Below are positions 51,793-61,459 of a stretch of 64,000 nucleotides of DNA, in pieces (positions within the stretch are counted from its first letter, which is position 1; each line of letters starts with the position of its first letter). A model generated the notes under the pieces. That model made no database searches, was not told the origin of the DNA, and was given only the letters and a program-made list of their open reading frames with translations. Made by a program: the position numbers and the translations under genes. The stretch is taken from contig CAZCFY010000004.1 in the NCBI GenBank assembly GCA_964498095.1, positions 1 to 64,000 of the forward strand, read 5' to 3'. Origin of the DNA: SG-bin7 sp964498095. GTDB lineage: Bacteria; Bdellovibrionota; Bdellovibrionia; Bdellovibrionales; SG-bin7.

Positions 51793-52860
51793 TTACACTC
51801 CCGCCTTTTTTAAGAGATTGTTAAATTCCTCTGGATCCGGAGTTGCTTCAAATGCCGCCTTTAATTCGATTCTTCGGCGTAATACCAAATTAAGTAGACT
51901 CTGGTTTATGGTAATCATGCCCGACTTATCTTGCCCGATCTGCATCATCCCATATATTTGATGCATCTTATTTTCACGGATGAGATTCCCAATTCCGGGG
52001 TTTACGAATAATATCTCCGCGATGGGTAAGAGTTGGCCAGCAACATCAGGAATTAATGCCTGGCTGATGACGCCTTTTAACGAGAAGCTTAGCAATGTTC
52101 TAATGCGGTCCTGATCATCGGCGGGAAAGACATTGATGATTCTTGATATTGTCGAAACCGCCGAATTGGTATGTAACGTCGACAAAACAAGGTGGCCCGT
52201 CTCCGCGATTTTTAGCGCCGCTTCGATGGTTTCCAAATCGCGTAACTCGCCGACAAGCACGACATCGGGATCTTGCCGCAGAACCTGCCTTAAGGATTTT
52301 CCAAAGCTAATTGTATCGTGATCAACTTCACGTTGATTGACTATGCACTTTTTGTGTTGAAACAAAAATTCAATGGGATCTTCAACGGTAATTATATGCC
52401 CCTGACGTTCATTGTTTATCCGGTCCACAATCGCTGCGACCGTCGTTGATTTCCCCGAACCCGTGGCGCCAGTCACCAGCACCAGTCCCTGATCGAATTT
52501 TGTTACCAGCTCAACAGGCTTCGGTAAACCGAGATCTTCAAGGGCCGGCACAGTATTAGGAATTTTTCTAAATACTCCCGCCAGACATCCACGCTGATAA
52601 AACATATTTCCGCGAAACCGCGCAATGTCCTTAACCGCGAAACTAAAATCAAGTTCCTTGGTTGATTCCAAACGGCTTTTTTGGCTATCGGTTAAAATAG
52701 AGTAAAGTAAGTTTTGGCAATCTTCCGGGTTAAGTTTATCGACTTTGACTTTAACCATGCTTCCATTGACCCGCAATATCGGCGGCGAATGCGCCGTTAT
52801 GTGAAGATCCGATGCATTTTGCTGAACCGCTGTTTTTAGAAGCTGATGTAAACTTACCAT
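51793..52860 (-). CDS. pilT: PilT: pilus retraction ATPase
   Basis: 355 aa. Walker A GATGSGKST near residue 130, Asp box VEDPIEF, Walker B VVLVGELRD, His box LVLSTLHTN. The retraction-specific motif is present as IGNLIREN near 290 (usual AIRNLIRE), followed by MMQIGQDKSGMITINQSL. Hexameric motor that disassembles pili for twitching or surface pulling. Two bases downstream of pilB. Confidence 0.95.
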   Translation of the reverse strand: MVSLHQLLKTAVQQNASDLHITAHSPPILRVNGSMVKVKVDKLNPEDCQNLLYSILTDSQKSRLESTKELDFSFAVKDIARFRGNMFYQRGCLAGVFRKIPNTVPALEDLGLPKPVELVTKFDQGLVLVTGATGSGKSTTVAAIVDRINNERQGHIITVEDPIEFLFQHKKCIVNQREVDHDTISFGKSLRQVLRQDPDVVLVGELRDLETIEAALKIAETGHLVLSTLHTNSAVSTISRIINVFPADDQDRIRTLLSFSLKGVISQALIPDVAGQLLPIAEILFVNPGIGNLIRENKMHQIYGMMQIGQDKSGMITINQSLLNLVLRRRIELKAAFEATPDPEEFNNLLKKAGV

Positions 52861-52862
52861 CT

Positions 52863-54563
52863 TTAATCCCTAATAGTTGCCCCTAATACTTCTTCAATCG
52901 TCGTGAGTCCTACTTTTACTTTACGTAAAGCATTCCGTCTTAAACTATTCATACCTTCTTCGACGGCAATTTTTCGCAACTCTCTTTGAGTTGCCCCATT
53001 AAAAATCGCGTCCTTTACCTTAGGCGTGAGCTTCATAACTTCATGAATCGCTATACGTCCTTTAATCCCCGTGTTGTTACATTGGCGGCAACCCGGTCCA
53101 CTCATTACATTGTAATCTTCCACTTCACTTTCGGGCACACCAAGATCAATCAAAACTTGTTTTGGAACGTCAATGGGCGCGCGGCAAGCCGTACATATTC
53201 GGCCGACGAGACGCTGGGCCACAATTAAATGGACCGTAGAATTCACCATGAAAGGCGGCACGCTCATATCCATAAGCCGCACCACGGTGGCTGGCGCATC
53301 ATTGGTGTGTAGCGTACTGACCACCAAGTGACCCGTCGACGCCGCTTTAAAGGCGATTTCAGCAGTCTCTTGATCGCGAATCTCCCCGACAAATACGATA
53401 TCAGGATCCTGACGTAAAAAGCTGCGTAATGCCGCTGAAAAGTTTAAACCAATATCAGAGTGCATTTGTACTTGATTAATCCCCTCAAGATTCATTTCCA
53501 CGGGATCTTCCGCCGTACAGATATTTTTATCGGGAGTATTGATTTCGTTTAACGCTGAATAAATCGTGGTCGATTTGCCTGAACCCGTTGGGCCGGTGAT
53601 TAAAACCATGCCCGTCGGTAAATGAATGGCATCCCGCAAGGATTTTAAATCGTCATCTTCAAATCCAAGATCGCCTAAGCCAACGTTGAGCTTAGATTTA
53701 TCAAGTACACGCATTACGATTTTTTCGCCAAAAAGCGTCGGCAGGACGCTGACGCGAAATTCAATTTCTTTACCCGATTTAGTTTTAATTTTTAGACGGC
53801 CGTCCTGAGGGCGGCGACGCTCGGAAATATCAAGTTTTGACATAATCTTAATACGGCTCGTAATTGCAGCGGCGGTACCGGCGGGCGGCTGAACCTTTTC
53901 ATGTAAAACACCGTCAATACGAAAGCGTACGCGGAATCTTTTTTCATAGGGCTCGATATGAATATCGCTCGCCCTTTGTTTCACCGACTCGGTTAACATT
54001 AAATTTACGAATTTTATTATCGGCGCATCTTCGGATTTAGCCGATTCATCAACGAGCTCGATACGGTCAAATTCCGTGGCCTGCGTCGCTTCGGCCGAGG
54101 ATTCCAAGTCGCTAATAGCCGCGCCTAAGTTAGTCGAAGCTTCATAGTAGCGGGTGATACCGCTTAAAATTGCGTTTTCCGAGGCAACGACCATCTCTAT
54201 TTTCGAAGAAGTTAAAAAGCGTAAGTCGTCGCGGATATAAATATTCGTGGGATCAGCGACGGCGACAACGAGAGTACCTAAACTTTGACTTACGGGAATC
54301 ATCGTGTGCTTCAAACACAATTCTTTTGGCACAAGTTTCGTAATGGAGGGGTCAATATCGAATTGTTCCAAATCAACATGTGGCAACGAGTGTTGCTGCG
54401 CCACATATTCGGCAATTTTATTATCCGTGACATATCCTAAACGCGAAATGGCGGCGGTTAATTTTCCACCCGTAATGGCAACTTCCTTTTTTGCCTTCTC
54501 TAACTGCTCTGGACTAAGCAGTTTTTCTTTAACTAACAGTTCACCAAGACCGCGCTTTCCCAC
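52863..54563 (-). CDS. pilB: PilB: pilus extension ATPase
   Basis: 566 aa. N-terminal GSPII_E_N domain (1-150, LPHVDLEQFDIDPSITKLVP). ATPase core with Walker A GPTGSGKST near residue 325, Asp box AEDPVEM, Walker B IVFVGEIRD and His box LVVSTLHTND. The tetracysteine zinc motif is CTAC plus CRQC near 460-490. Powers pilus assembly. First gene of pilB-pilT-pilC-pilS-pilR. Confidence 0.96.
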   Translation of the reverse strand: MGKRGLGELLVKEKLLSPEQLEKAKKEVAITGGKLTAAISRLGYVTDNKIAEYVAQQHSLPHVDLEQFDIDPSITKLVPKELCLKHTMIPVSQSLGTLVVAVADPTNIYIRDDLRFLTSSKIEMVVASENAILSGITRYYEASTNLGAAISDLESSAEATQATEFDRIELVDESAKSEDAPIIKFVNLMLTESVKQRASDIHIEPYEKRFRVRFRIDGVLHEKVQPPAGTAAAITSRIKIMSKLDISERRRPQDGRLKIKTKSGKEIEFRVSVLPTLFGEKIVMRVLDKSKLNVGLGDLGFEDDDLKSLRDAIHLPTGMVLITGPTGSGKSTTIYSALNEINTPDKNICTAEDPVEMNLEGINQVQMHSDIGLNFSAALRSFLRQDPDIVFVGEIRDQETAEIAFKAASTGHLVVSTLHTNDAPATVVRLMDMSVPPFMVNSTVHLIVAQRLVGRICTACRAPIDVPKQVLIDLGVPESEVEDYNVMSGPGCRQCNNTGIKGRIAIHEVMKLTPKVKDAIFNGATQRELRKIAVEEGMNSLRRNALRKVKVGLTTIEEVLGATIRD

Positions 54564-54666
54564 GCTTCTCCTCCATGAGTGAAAGATACACTTCGACCCT
54601 TGCGAATATTAAATCATAGGTGCCGTTTTTTGTAACTGGACCATGGACTTGGAACGTAAAATATTT

Positions 54667-55473
54667 TTAGAAATCTCCGTGATTTAGACTTAGACCAAAT
54701 GCTTGCTCGGTCCAAACGAGGTCACAATACTTACCAACAATCTCACCGCCAAAACGGTGAACATTGAGAGTCTTTGATTCGCCAAGAAAAGTCTTAGACG
54801 TGGCTTCTGGGTTCAAATCAATTAGCATAGCCCCTTCGAGCAGAAAATTAAAAAAGGCAATTTCCTTAATTAGCAAATTTTCCGGCGTCTCCGGCGTGGT
54901 ATTTAAAACCAGGGTGTATTGCGGTGGAATACAGCTAATTTCGTCGGCGGCAAGAGCCTTTAACTCTACCTTGAATAGACTTTGAGAAAAAGATTTTACC
55001 AAATCGCCTGAGGCCGCAACATCACGGTCAACAACATGAATTGCGAGAAAGCCCAACGCCGCAAGTCCATATACGCAGGCGCGGGCTGCTCCGCCAGACC
55101 CCACCACGAGAACTTTACCGGTAGGCTCATAATCGACTCCAGATTTTACGACTAAACGCCTAATTGCCTCACTTAAAAGCGAGCGCATCCACCAGTGATT
55201 ACTCTTTCTAAACATGGCATCGGCGTAATGGAGGTAACTAATCTCCACAGGGTACTCGACCGTTAGGGACAAAGCGTTGTTATAAAAAGGCCTCTCGATA
55301 CGTAAACATGTCACCTGCCGGGTTAGGGCCTTTAAGTCCTGAACAAATTTCTCTGGCACGCTCTCAATAAAAGTAATCTCGTTGGCAACACCCTTAGCTT
55401 CCACCAAAGTCTTTAACTTCTGATAGCGCTCCTGATTAATACCCTGTCCAATGACTCCCCACTTAATTGCCAT
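54667..55473 (-). CDS. Shikimate-dehydrogenase-like protein lacking catalytic residues
   Basis: 268 aa. The C-terminal Rossmann half is AroE-like: KVLVVGSGGAARACVYGLAA near residue 120, then LVLNTTPETPENL. The N-terminal substrate half is divergent. Where AroE has SxSxxxHN, NVTxPxK (catalytic Lys) and NTDxxG (catalytic Asp), this protein reads VTCLRIERPFYNNALSL and FRKSNHWWMRSLL. Shikimate reduction is therefore unlikely; another dehydrogenase role or a non-catalytic one is possible. Overlaps ribF by eleven bases. Confidence 0.65.
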   Translation of the reverse strand: MAIKWGVIGQGINQERYQKLKTLVEAKGVANEITFIESVPEKFVQDLKALTRQVTCLRIERPFYNNALSLTVEYPVEISYLHYADAMFRKSNHWWMRSLLSEAIRRLVVKSGVDYEPTGKVLVVGSGGAARACVYGLAALGFLAIHVVDRDVAASGDLVKSFSQSLFKVELKALAADEISCIPPQYTLVLNTTPETPENLLIKEIAFFNFLLEGAMLIDLNPEATSKTFLGESKTLNVHRFGGEIVGKYCDLVWTEQAFGLSLNHGDF

Positions 55474-56404
55474 ACTTTTTAAACCACTCTTTCGCCAGAA
55501 GAATATCTTTTTGAATTTGCGCCTTTAATTCGTCCACTCCCGCAAATTTTTTCTCGCCGCGCAAGTAGGCCAAAAACTCCACCCTTAGATGCTGATCATA
55601 TATATCTTCAGCGAAATCTAAAATTAATGTTTCGACCTTTGGTTTAGGCGAAATGGCCTCCGTGAACGTTGGGTTGTTTCCGACGTTTGTTACCGAAAAA
55701 ACTTTTTTACCACCAATATGAGTGCGAGAAACATACACGCCGGTTTTCGGAAAAATTTCACTTTCATATTGCAAATTGGCCGTGGGAATCCCCAAACCAC
55801 GGCCACGGCCATCGCCATGTATAACGTTGCCTTGAAGATAAAAACTACGGCCCAGAAAGTCATTGGCACTTACAATGTCGCCACTTTCGATTCGTTTACG
55901 AACTTCGGTGCTCGAAACGATTGTGCCGCCAACTTTAAACGCTGGCACGATGATGACTTCGAAATTAAAGAGCTTACTTTTTTCTTTTAAATATTCCGGC
56001 GTTCCTTGACGGTTCTTACCAAAATTAAAGTCATAACCTACCACCAAAGCTTTCGGCGAAAATATTTTTTTTATTTTCTCGTCTATAAACTCTTCGGGAG
56101 TCATTTCGGCAAGAGCGCGGTTAAACGACTCAACAACTAAAACGTCGACCCCCAATTTTTGCATTTGTTCGATTTGATCTTCCACGGAAAAAATTCTTTT
56201 CACCCCTTTTTGTGGTGCCAGCACTTGCAGTGGGTGCGGATCAAAGGTCATGACAACGAGAGAACCACTAAATTTTTTCGCGATTTTTGCAGCTTCGGTT
56301 ATCAGCTCCCGGTGGCCACGATGGACGCCGTCGAAATTACCAATCGTGACAACCGCTCCCTTGAACTTGCCGGCAATGTCTTCGCCTTGACGGACTAATT
56401 TCAT
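55463..56404 (-). CDS. ribF: RibF: bifunctional riboflavin kinase / FAD synthetase
   Basis: 313 aa from ATG 56404; a longer frame upstream lies within the preceding gene. FAD synthetase half: VVTIGNFDGVHRGHRELI near residue 18 and VMTFDPHPLQVL; flavokinase half: GRGRGLGIPTANL near 180, FPKTGVYVSR and VETLILDF, C-terminal LRVEFLAYLRGEKKF. Converts riboflavin to FMN and then FAD. The start codon overlaps the glycosyltransferase stop as ATGA. Confidence 0.94.
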   Translation of the reverse strand: MKLVRQGEDIAGKFKGAVVTIGNFDGVHRGHRELITEAAKIAKKFSGSLVVMTFDPHPLQVLAPQKGVKRIFSVEDQIEQMQKLGVDVLVVESFNRALAEMTPEEFIDEKIKKIFSPKALVVGYDFNFGKNRQGTPEYLKEKSKLFNFEVIIVPAFKVGGTIVSSTEVRKRIESGDIVSANDFLGRSFYLQGNVIHGDGRGRGLGIPTANLQYESEIFPKTGVYVSRTHIGGKKVFSVTNVGNNPTFTEAISPKPKVETLILDFAEDIYDQHLRVEFLAYLRGEKKFAGVDELKAQIQKDILLAKEWFKKYGN

Positions 56405-57426
56405 GACAGAAGTCCCTCCGCCCGGTCCCGCACGTGAGTCCAAGTTAGTTTCTTCATGCAGTCGTGAGTACCTAAGGGACAATTTTGTTGGCCATGCACT
56501 GAACACGGCCGGCAAGATAGTTCCACTTGAGCAATTCTCGATTTATCCTGCCATGGACGATAGCCAAAGGCGGGTACTGTCGGACCAAACGCCGCTACCG
56601 TTGGCAGCCCGGCGCAACTGGCAATGTGGCTTGCACCATTATCATTACTTACCAGCAATGTCCCTTTGCGAAATTTCTCATAAAGTTCCGTCACATTGGT
56701 TTTACCGGTGATGTCTTCAGATTGAGGAATAAGCGCCGCGATCTTAGCATTTAAATCCACCTCTGCGGGGGTTCCGGTAATTATGACCCGGTAACCTTTC
56801 TCCTGATAATATCTTCCCAGGGCGACAAACCCCTCGGGACTCCAGCGTTTGGTTGGCCACTCACTCCCCGGCGATAGAAAAATGATTTTCTCTTTTTGAG
56901 GAAGAGCGGGCTCAACTTGGAGGCTAAAAATCTCTGGTATCTTTGGTGAACCTTCGGGATCAAACCATAAGAACTTCTTCGCTAAATTGAGTTCGTCATC
57001 TATTTTACTATCTAAATGACGAATAAGTTCCATCTGCCGTAATACCTCGGGCCAATACATGGGCCGGGTTACACGTTTATGAAAGACCCAAAAGTTCCAC
57101 CAACTCTTATAACCAATTTTATTTTCAGCGTTTAGACCATGTACAAAATAAGCCGTGCGTAAAGACTTATGCGGCGAAATAACATATTTATATTTCCTGT
57201 GACTCAAACTTTCTTTGATTTCCTTCCATTTCGACGCCGGCTTTTTTCCTACCTCAAAGACTTCATCCGCCAATTTTTTATCGAGAAAAAATTTTCCGAC
57301 TCCCTGGCGGCAAAGAAGCACCAAAGGCACGCCGGGATATAAACGCTTAACATTTTTGATGAGTGGAATACTGAGTACTAAATCTCCGACAAAGGCAGTC
57401 TGGATGATGAGATTGTACTGTGCCAT
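56401..57426 (-). CDS. Glycosyltransferase family 9, heptosyltransferase-like
   Basis: 341 aa. GT9 landmarks: NLIIQTAFVGDLVLSIPLI at the N-terminus, FLSPGSEWPTKRWSPEGFV near residue 190, LLVSNDNGASHIASCAGLPT near 255 and FGPTVPAFGYRPW near 280, with a C-terminal Cys cluster (LSCRPCSVHGQQNCPLGTHDC). Family members such as WaaF/WaaC add ADP-heptose to the LPS core. WaaF-like is the best guess, but donor and acceptor are unproven. Its start lies 49 bases inside the next GT9 gene. Confidence 0.85.
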   Translation of the reverse strand: MAQYNLIIQTAFVGDLVLSIPLIKNVKRLYPGVPLVLLCRQGVGKFFLDKKLADEVFEVGKKPASKWKEIKESLSHRKYKYVISPHKSLRTAYFVHGLNAENKIGYKSWWNFWVFHKRVTRPMYWPEVLRQMELIRHLDSKIDDELNLAKKFLWFDPEGSPKIPEIFSLQVEPALPQKEKIIFLSPGSEWPTKRWSPEGFVALGRYYQEKGYRVIITGTPAEVDLNAKIAALIPQSEDITGKTNVTELYEKFRKGTLLVSNDNGASHIASCAGLPTVAAFGPTVPAFGYRPWQDKSRIAQVELSCRPCSVHGQQNCPLGTHDCMKKLTWTHVRDRAEGLLS

Positions 57427-58523
57427 TCTATTCCTTCTTTAATACCAAGCAAAATCGCCTCTAAAGGAACCAAATCGTAACACATTGGCTGGTTTTGGCA
57501 AAGTCTCTTCCAGCAGGGACCACAGCTGACTTGCGATAAAATCTTCTTTCCACGCCCAAAAAGTTCAATCTCATGAGCACACGTTGGACCAAACCACGCT
57601 ACGACCCACTTTTCGAGGGCAACGCCCATGTGCATCCCTAAACTATCTCCAGATACAATGATGTCGCAAGCCGCTACGCTGATTAAACCGTCGCTGACGC
57701 CGAGATGAGTATCGGATTCGATGATATCCAGGCCATAGGCAATCTGCTGGTTACGCACTGTATCCTCTGGCCCACCTAATAAAACGACTTTTCCAAGCTT
57801 CGCCTTTTGAATTTCACGGATGATTTTACGATGTGTCTCGACGGAAAGTTTTTTGTAGGGAATGACGCCGCTACAGCCCGTATTTATGCCAATAATGATT
57901 TCACCAGATGATGCCCAGCGGGCTCGCCGACTTTTGATCTTTGGTAAATCAGCTTGAGGCACGGGACTGGCGTAACCGCGGCAGGGAGAATAGGTAAGCT
58001 CCATGGCTTCCAGCAATAATTGTGTTTCGGGCTTTTTATTTTGGAAAAATTTTTTTTCATCGCTGAGACCAATTTCCCATAGCTCCCGCGCCGCGCTGGT
58101 GGCCGGCAAAATTGCCCCGCTGTTGGGATCGGCTATAAATCCGTAAACTATATCGGCTGACGTTTTTTTGAGTAAACCGGCGGCGACCAGTGATTTGTCC
58201 ACCACGTAAGCTATGTCAAATTCAAGCGCTGAAAGCACCAAAGTATCCTCGTCGCCCGTGGTTAATACGCGGTCCACATAGGGGTTTGTGCGCAAAATCT
58301 GTTGCATCGGCTTTTTGGTAACCCAAGTTATATGGGAATTTGGAAATTTATTTTTGATCGCCGGCAACAGGACCGTACTGCGTAATACCGCCCCCATCGC
58401 CTCAAGACTAATGATCAAAATATGCGTCGATGGCACACTTAAAGAGGGACAAAGCTGATCGCAAATACTATGACGTCCACAAGGTTTATAGCCGCTAAAA
58501 TAACGACATGACGTGACTGGCAT
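57378..58523 (-). CDS. Glycosyltransferase family 9 with N-terminal Cys motif
   Basis: 381 aa. It opens with four Cys in the pattern C-x8-C-x5-C-x3-C (SCRYFSGYKPCGRHSICDQLC), then the GT9 fold: ILIISLEAMGAVLRSTVLLP, NKFPNSHITWVTKKP, GINTGCSGVIPYKKLS, VVSGDSLGMHMGVAL (here IVSGDSLGMHMGVAL) and WFGPT. The Cys cluster looks metal-binding and I recall it from other deltaproteobacterial-type GT9 proteins. Probably an LPS core heptosyl- or related transferase. Long 49-base overlap with the following gene is unusual. Confidence 0.82.
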   Translation of the reverse strand: MPVTSCRYFSGYKPCGRHSICDQLCPSLSVPSTHILIISLEAMGAVLRSTVLLPAIKNKFPNSHITWVTKKPMQQILRTNPYVDRVLTTGDEDTLVLSALEFDIAYVVDKSLVAAGLLKKTSADIVYGFIADPNSGAILPATSAARELWEIGLSDEKKFFQNKKPETQLLLEAMELTYSPCRGYASPVPQADLPKIKSRRARWASSGEIIIGINTGCSGVIPYKKLSVETHRKIIREIQKAKLGKVVLLGGPEDTVRNQQIAYGLDIIESDTHLGVSDGLISVAACDIIVSGDSLGMHMGVALEKWVVAWFGPTCAHEIELFGRGKKILSQVSCGPCWKRLCQNQPMCYDLVPLEAILLGIKEGIEWHSTISSSRLPLSEI

Positions 58524-58576
58524 ATAAATATTGTAGCCGACGAATGTAAATTTACCTATTGGACCTTTGTCTGAAA

Positions 58577-59584
58577 CTACGGCGTTTCGCCAAGTTCTAT
58601 GGATTTAAGATCACCGACGATGCGGCCAATCTTGATTTTACATTCCATGCGGACAATGAATTTCCTATCGTCAGTGGTAATCCACATGTAAATATCGCCA
58701 ACGGGTTTAAATATGCCGTCAAGTTCAAACTGAGGTTTAATAACGAACGTTTCCTTAGGACCCAATGCTGTTTCAATGACTTCTTTGCGTAGAACTTGCC
58801 CCTTGAACAAAAGGGTCTTCCCTTTATCATGCACGCGGAAGACGATTTCTTTTCCCACCGTGAAATTAAAATTCCGCAAGTAAAAAGCAGCACTGTACAC
58901 GTTCTGCGAAAAAGCCTCTAAAGCGTATTCTTCTTTTTCCTCTTTAACGTTCGAGCCATCCACGTATTTCGTCCACGACAGCGCCTTCATGGCGTCCCAA
59001 TCAAATACGCCACGGCCTTCTTTGGTGTCATTTGTTTCCCGGATTCGCAATGTATAGCCCATTGGTACCAAGTTCTCGTAATCCACAAAAGTTTTTATAA
59101 CGTCATTGACCTCATAAAATATTTTAAAGGAGGAGTTTGATTTTACTTCGGTAACAAAGGTGTAGGCTTTGCGGCCATTAACTTCCACCATTTTGCCGAC
59201 TTCTAAAGAAAGGTCACCGGCAACAACACCAAAATACTTAATTGCTAAAACGACTTTTTCTCCAATGCGAAAAGGCTCTACCGTCGGGCGGCGGCCCAGA
59301 AATCCTTCTTTATCTTCAAGCTCCGGAAGATGAACGAGCGGCTTTTTTACCTCCGGCGCCAGCGCGGCTTTTGGACCCGCCTTTTTTGCAGTTTTTGCTT
59401 TCTTTGTTACTTTCTTTTCTACTTTGGGCGGCTCGGCCGAAGGGGGCGGCGTTTCGATTTCGCTAATCTGAATCTTTTTGTCATACTCAGTAATCTTATC
59501 CAGATCCGCGACATTTTCGTTAGAGGAAAACAAAGCACAGCCGCCAAAAAATAAAAATCCTAAAACTATGAAGGACCTTCGCAC
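58577..59584 (-). CDS. DUF3108 lipoprotein
   Basis: GTG 59584 is chosen since AAGGAG lies five bases upstream and it opens directly on a lipoprotein signal (VRRSFIVLGFLFFGGCALFS, lipobox GGC). A Lys/Pro/Ala-rich linker (about 45-85) leads to the DUF3108 beta-barrel: GEKVVLAIKYFGVVAGDLSL, FVTEVKSNSSFKIFYEVNDV, GYTLRIRETND and PVGDIYMWITTDDRKFIVRM. DUF3108 proteins are periplasmic and often lie near LPS genes. Start overlaps the lpxL-like stop by 19 bases. Confidence 0.85.
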   Translation of the reverse strand: MRRSFIVLGFLFFGGCALFSSNENVADLDKITEYDKKIQISEIETPPPSAEPPKVEKKVTKKAKTAKKAGPKAALAPEVKKPLVHLPELEDKEGFLGRRPTVEPFRIGEKVVLAIKYFGVVAGDLSLEVGKMVEVNGRKAYTFVTEVKSNSSFKIFYEVNDVIKTFVDYENLVPMGYTLRIRETNDTKEGRGVFDWDAMKALSWTKYVDGSNVKEEKEEYALEAFSQNVYSAAFYLRNFNFTVGKEIVFRVHDKGKTLLFKGQVLRKEVIETALGPKETFVIKPQFELDGIFKPVGDIYMWITTDDRKFIVRMECKIKIGRIVGDLKSIELGETP

Positions 59585-60456
59585 CCAAACTCCTTCCAGC
59601 GGCGGTGCACCCACATCCATTGACCGGGGTTGGCACGGACAACTCTCTCAATATGATCACAGTAAACTTGGGTCATGTGCAAGATAGTTTCGTCTCTACT
59701 TGCCTTAACCTCGAGGGGAATAGGTGGCTCGATGTGGACAATAGCCTTTCCCAATTCATCATAGGTGGTATAAACGGGCAAAACAGGACAATTGGCCCGT
59801 TCGGCAAATAATGCCAGACCCATTGCCGTTCCCGTTTCAACGCCAAAAAATTTGGTTTTAACTCCCAAGGGCGGCCCCATGTACTGATCCAAAACAAAAA
59901 CTACAATTTCCTTTTGCCGTAAGGCCCGCAGAATTTCAAAACTACTCTTGCGGTCCGAAATGTACTTTGACCCGTGTTTTCGCCGCGTAGAAAACCAAAG
60001 GTCATTTAGCCACTGACTCTTAAACTCCTTGGTTATTACATTAATTGGCATGCGCTCGATACTCATCGCGCTAACCGCCAAATCGCCGCAGCCAAGATGA
60101 AGGGACAAAAAAATCACGCCCTTGCCTTCGGCCTGCGCCCGTTCATAGTTTTCTTTACCGCGAATTTCGCAATTTTTTGCAACCCAAGATTTATGTAAAA
60201 ACGGAATGAGCATGACGTCGACGATATTTCGGCCCATTGTATACATAGAGGCGCGCGCAATGGATAACAGCTCCTCTTCGTTTTTGTCGGGATAAGCTAA
60301 TTTAAGGTTGGCCATTACGACGGAGCGACGAACACGTAGAATATCAAACCACAAAACACCCAAAAACCTCGCGATCGCGCGGTGAAATCCGCGCGGCAAA
60401 ATAAAAACCAACCATAAAATGGGCTTAACGAATAAGCGAACTAATTTTTTCATCAA
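59566..60456 (-). CDS. lpxL: LpxL/HtrB-type lipid A late acyltransferase
   Basis: 296 aa. One N-terminal membrane helix (LFVKPILWLVFILP), then the acyltransferase core: catalytic HLGCGD (H-x4-D) in FLSLHLGCGDLAVSAM near residue 120, ITKEFKSQWLNDLW near 140, FVLDQYMGPPLGVKTKFFG near 195 and PGQWMWVHRRWKE at the end. Adds a secondary acyl chain to lipid A. Overlaps lpxK by 32 bases. LpxL versus LpxM type is not distinguished. Confidence 0.85.
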   Translation of the reverse strand: MMKKLVRLFVKPILWLVFILPRGFHRAIARFLGVLWFDILRVRRSVVMANLKLAYPDKNEEELLSIARASMYTMGRNIVDVMLIPFLHKSWVAKNCEIRGKENYERAQAEGKGVIFLSLHLGCGDLAVSAMSIERMPINVITKEFKSQWLNDLWFSTRRKHGSKYISDRKSSFEILRALRQKEIVVFVLDQYMGPPLGVKTKFFGVETGTAMGLALFAERANCPVLPVYTTYDELGKAIVHIEPPIPLEVKASRDETILHMTQVYCDHIERVVRANPGQWMWVHRRWKEFGCEGPS

Positions 60457-61459
60457 ACATCTCTAACGAAGATTCCGGCACCATCTCTAATTCCGTATAG
60501 ACAAATTCATCATGGGCCCAACGCTGAAACTTAACCGCGTCTTTTTCGGTCATAAGAATTCTGTCGGCACCTTGTTTTCTGGCCTGGATCATTATCTTTT
60601 CAATGGCGTTTATCTCGTAACTAAAATGGTCGGGAAATTGAAATTCTCCGACAATGTTTATTCCCAAATCTCTGCCAACCAGTTCTTTAAACGTGGAACT
60701 ACGCCCAATTCCGGAAATTAAAAAATATTTCTGTGTTTTTATTTCAGACTGCGGCTCACCTGATTTTAAGCCTCTTAAGCCACTGATACGGTATTTAAAG
60801 CGCAAAGTTTTTATATGCGGATAAGACTTTAACTGTTCGGTTAAAAACTCAATATTTTGGGCGGTGCCCAAGTTTGTTTTATTGATGACGACAAAATGCG
60901 CGCGCGACAAGGCAGAAAATGATTCGCGGGCCTTGCCGAGTGGCAGCGCTCGGTACGCTGCGGGTTTTTCCGTCGCATCCAAAACTACGACATCCAAATT
61001 TCGGCGTAACCGCCAATGCTGGAAAGCATCGTCGGCTAAAATAATTTTTGTATCGGGATGATTTTTAATTAACAACCGGCACGCTTCCACACGCTGGCGT
61101 CCGATCACTACAGGGACTTGGGGATTCCGCCACTTTATCATTGTCGGCTCATCGCCAAACTCTTCCGCACAACGGCTTAGGTCTTTTCCTTGCGCGGTCA
61201 CCGATACCGGACCGGGATTTAGGGCGCGGTAGCCGCGGCTGACGACTCCGACAGAAATACCCCTGGCACTCAAGTGTCTAAGCAAAAAATCCACGGTCGG
61301 TGTTTTACCGGTTCCGCCCACCGTTAAATTGCCGACACTCACGACGGGAACTCCGACGTCGGTTTTTTCGATTAATCCCTGCGCATAAATCTGTTCGCGG
61401 ATCTTTGTCGCAGCAGTAAAGACCATGCTTAAAGGAGTCAGAACAAGGTTTTTTATCAA
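60425..61459 (-). CDS. lpxK: LpxK: tetraacyldisaccharide 4'-kinase
   Basis: 344 aa. N-terminal membrane-binding segment, then Walker A VGNLTVGGTGKTPTVDFLL near residue 45, SRGYRALNPGPV near 75, the FGDEP block near 103 (EEFGDEPTMIK), ILADDAFQHWRL near 142 and ILMTEKDAVKFQRWA near 305. Phosphorylates the 4' position of the lipid A precursor. Four-base overlap with lpxB. Its presence implies 4'-phosphorylation at least as an intermediate. Confidence 0.94.
   Translation of the reverse strand: MIKNLVLTPLSMVFTAATKIREQIYAQGLIEKTDVGVPVVSVGNLTVGGTGKTPTVDFLLRHLSARGISVGVVSRGYRALNPGPVSVTAQGKDLSRCAEEFGDEPTMIKWRNPQVPVVIGRQRVEACRLLIKNHPDTKIILADDAFQHWRLRRNLDVVVLDATEKPAAYRALPLGKARESFSALSRAHFVVINKTNLGTAQNIEFLTEQLKSYPHIKTLRFKYRISGLRGLKSGEPQSEIKTQKYFLISGIGRSSTFKELVGRDLGINIVGEFQFPDHFSYEINAIEKIMIQARKQGADRILMTEKDAVKFQRWAHDEFVYTELEMVPESSLEMFDEKISSLIR

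Noticed and set aside
55463..56515. Extended ribF start at 56515
   Set aside because: The extra N-terminal residues come from the antisense/other frame of the GT9 gene; the family N-terminus fits ATG 56404 with an ATGA overlap.
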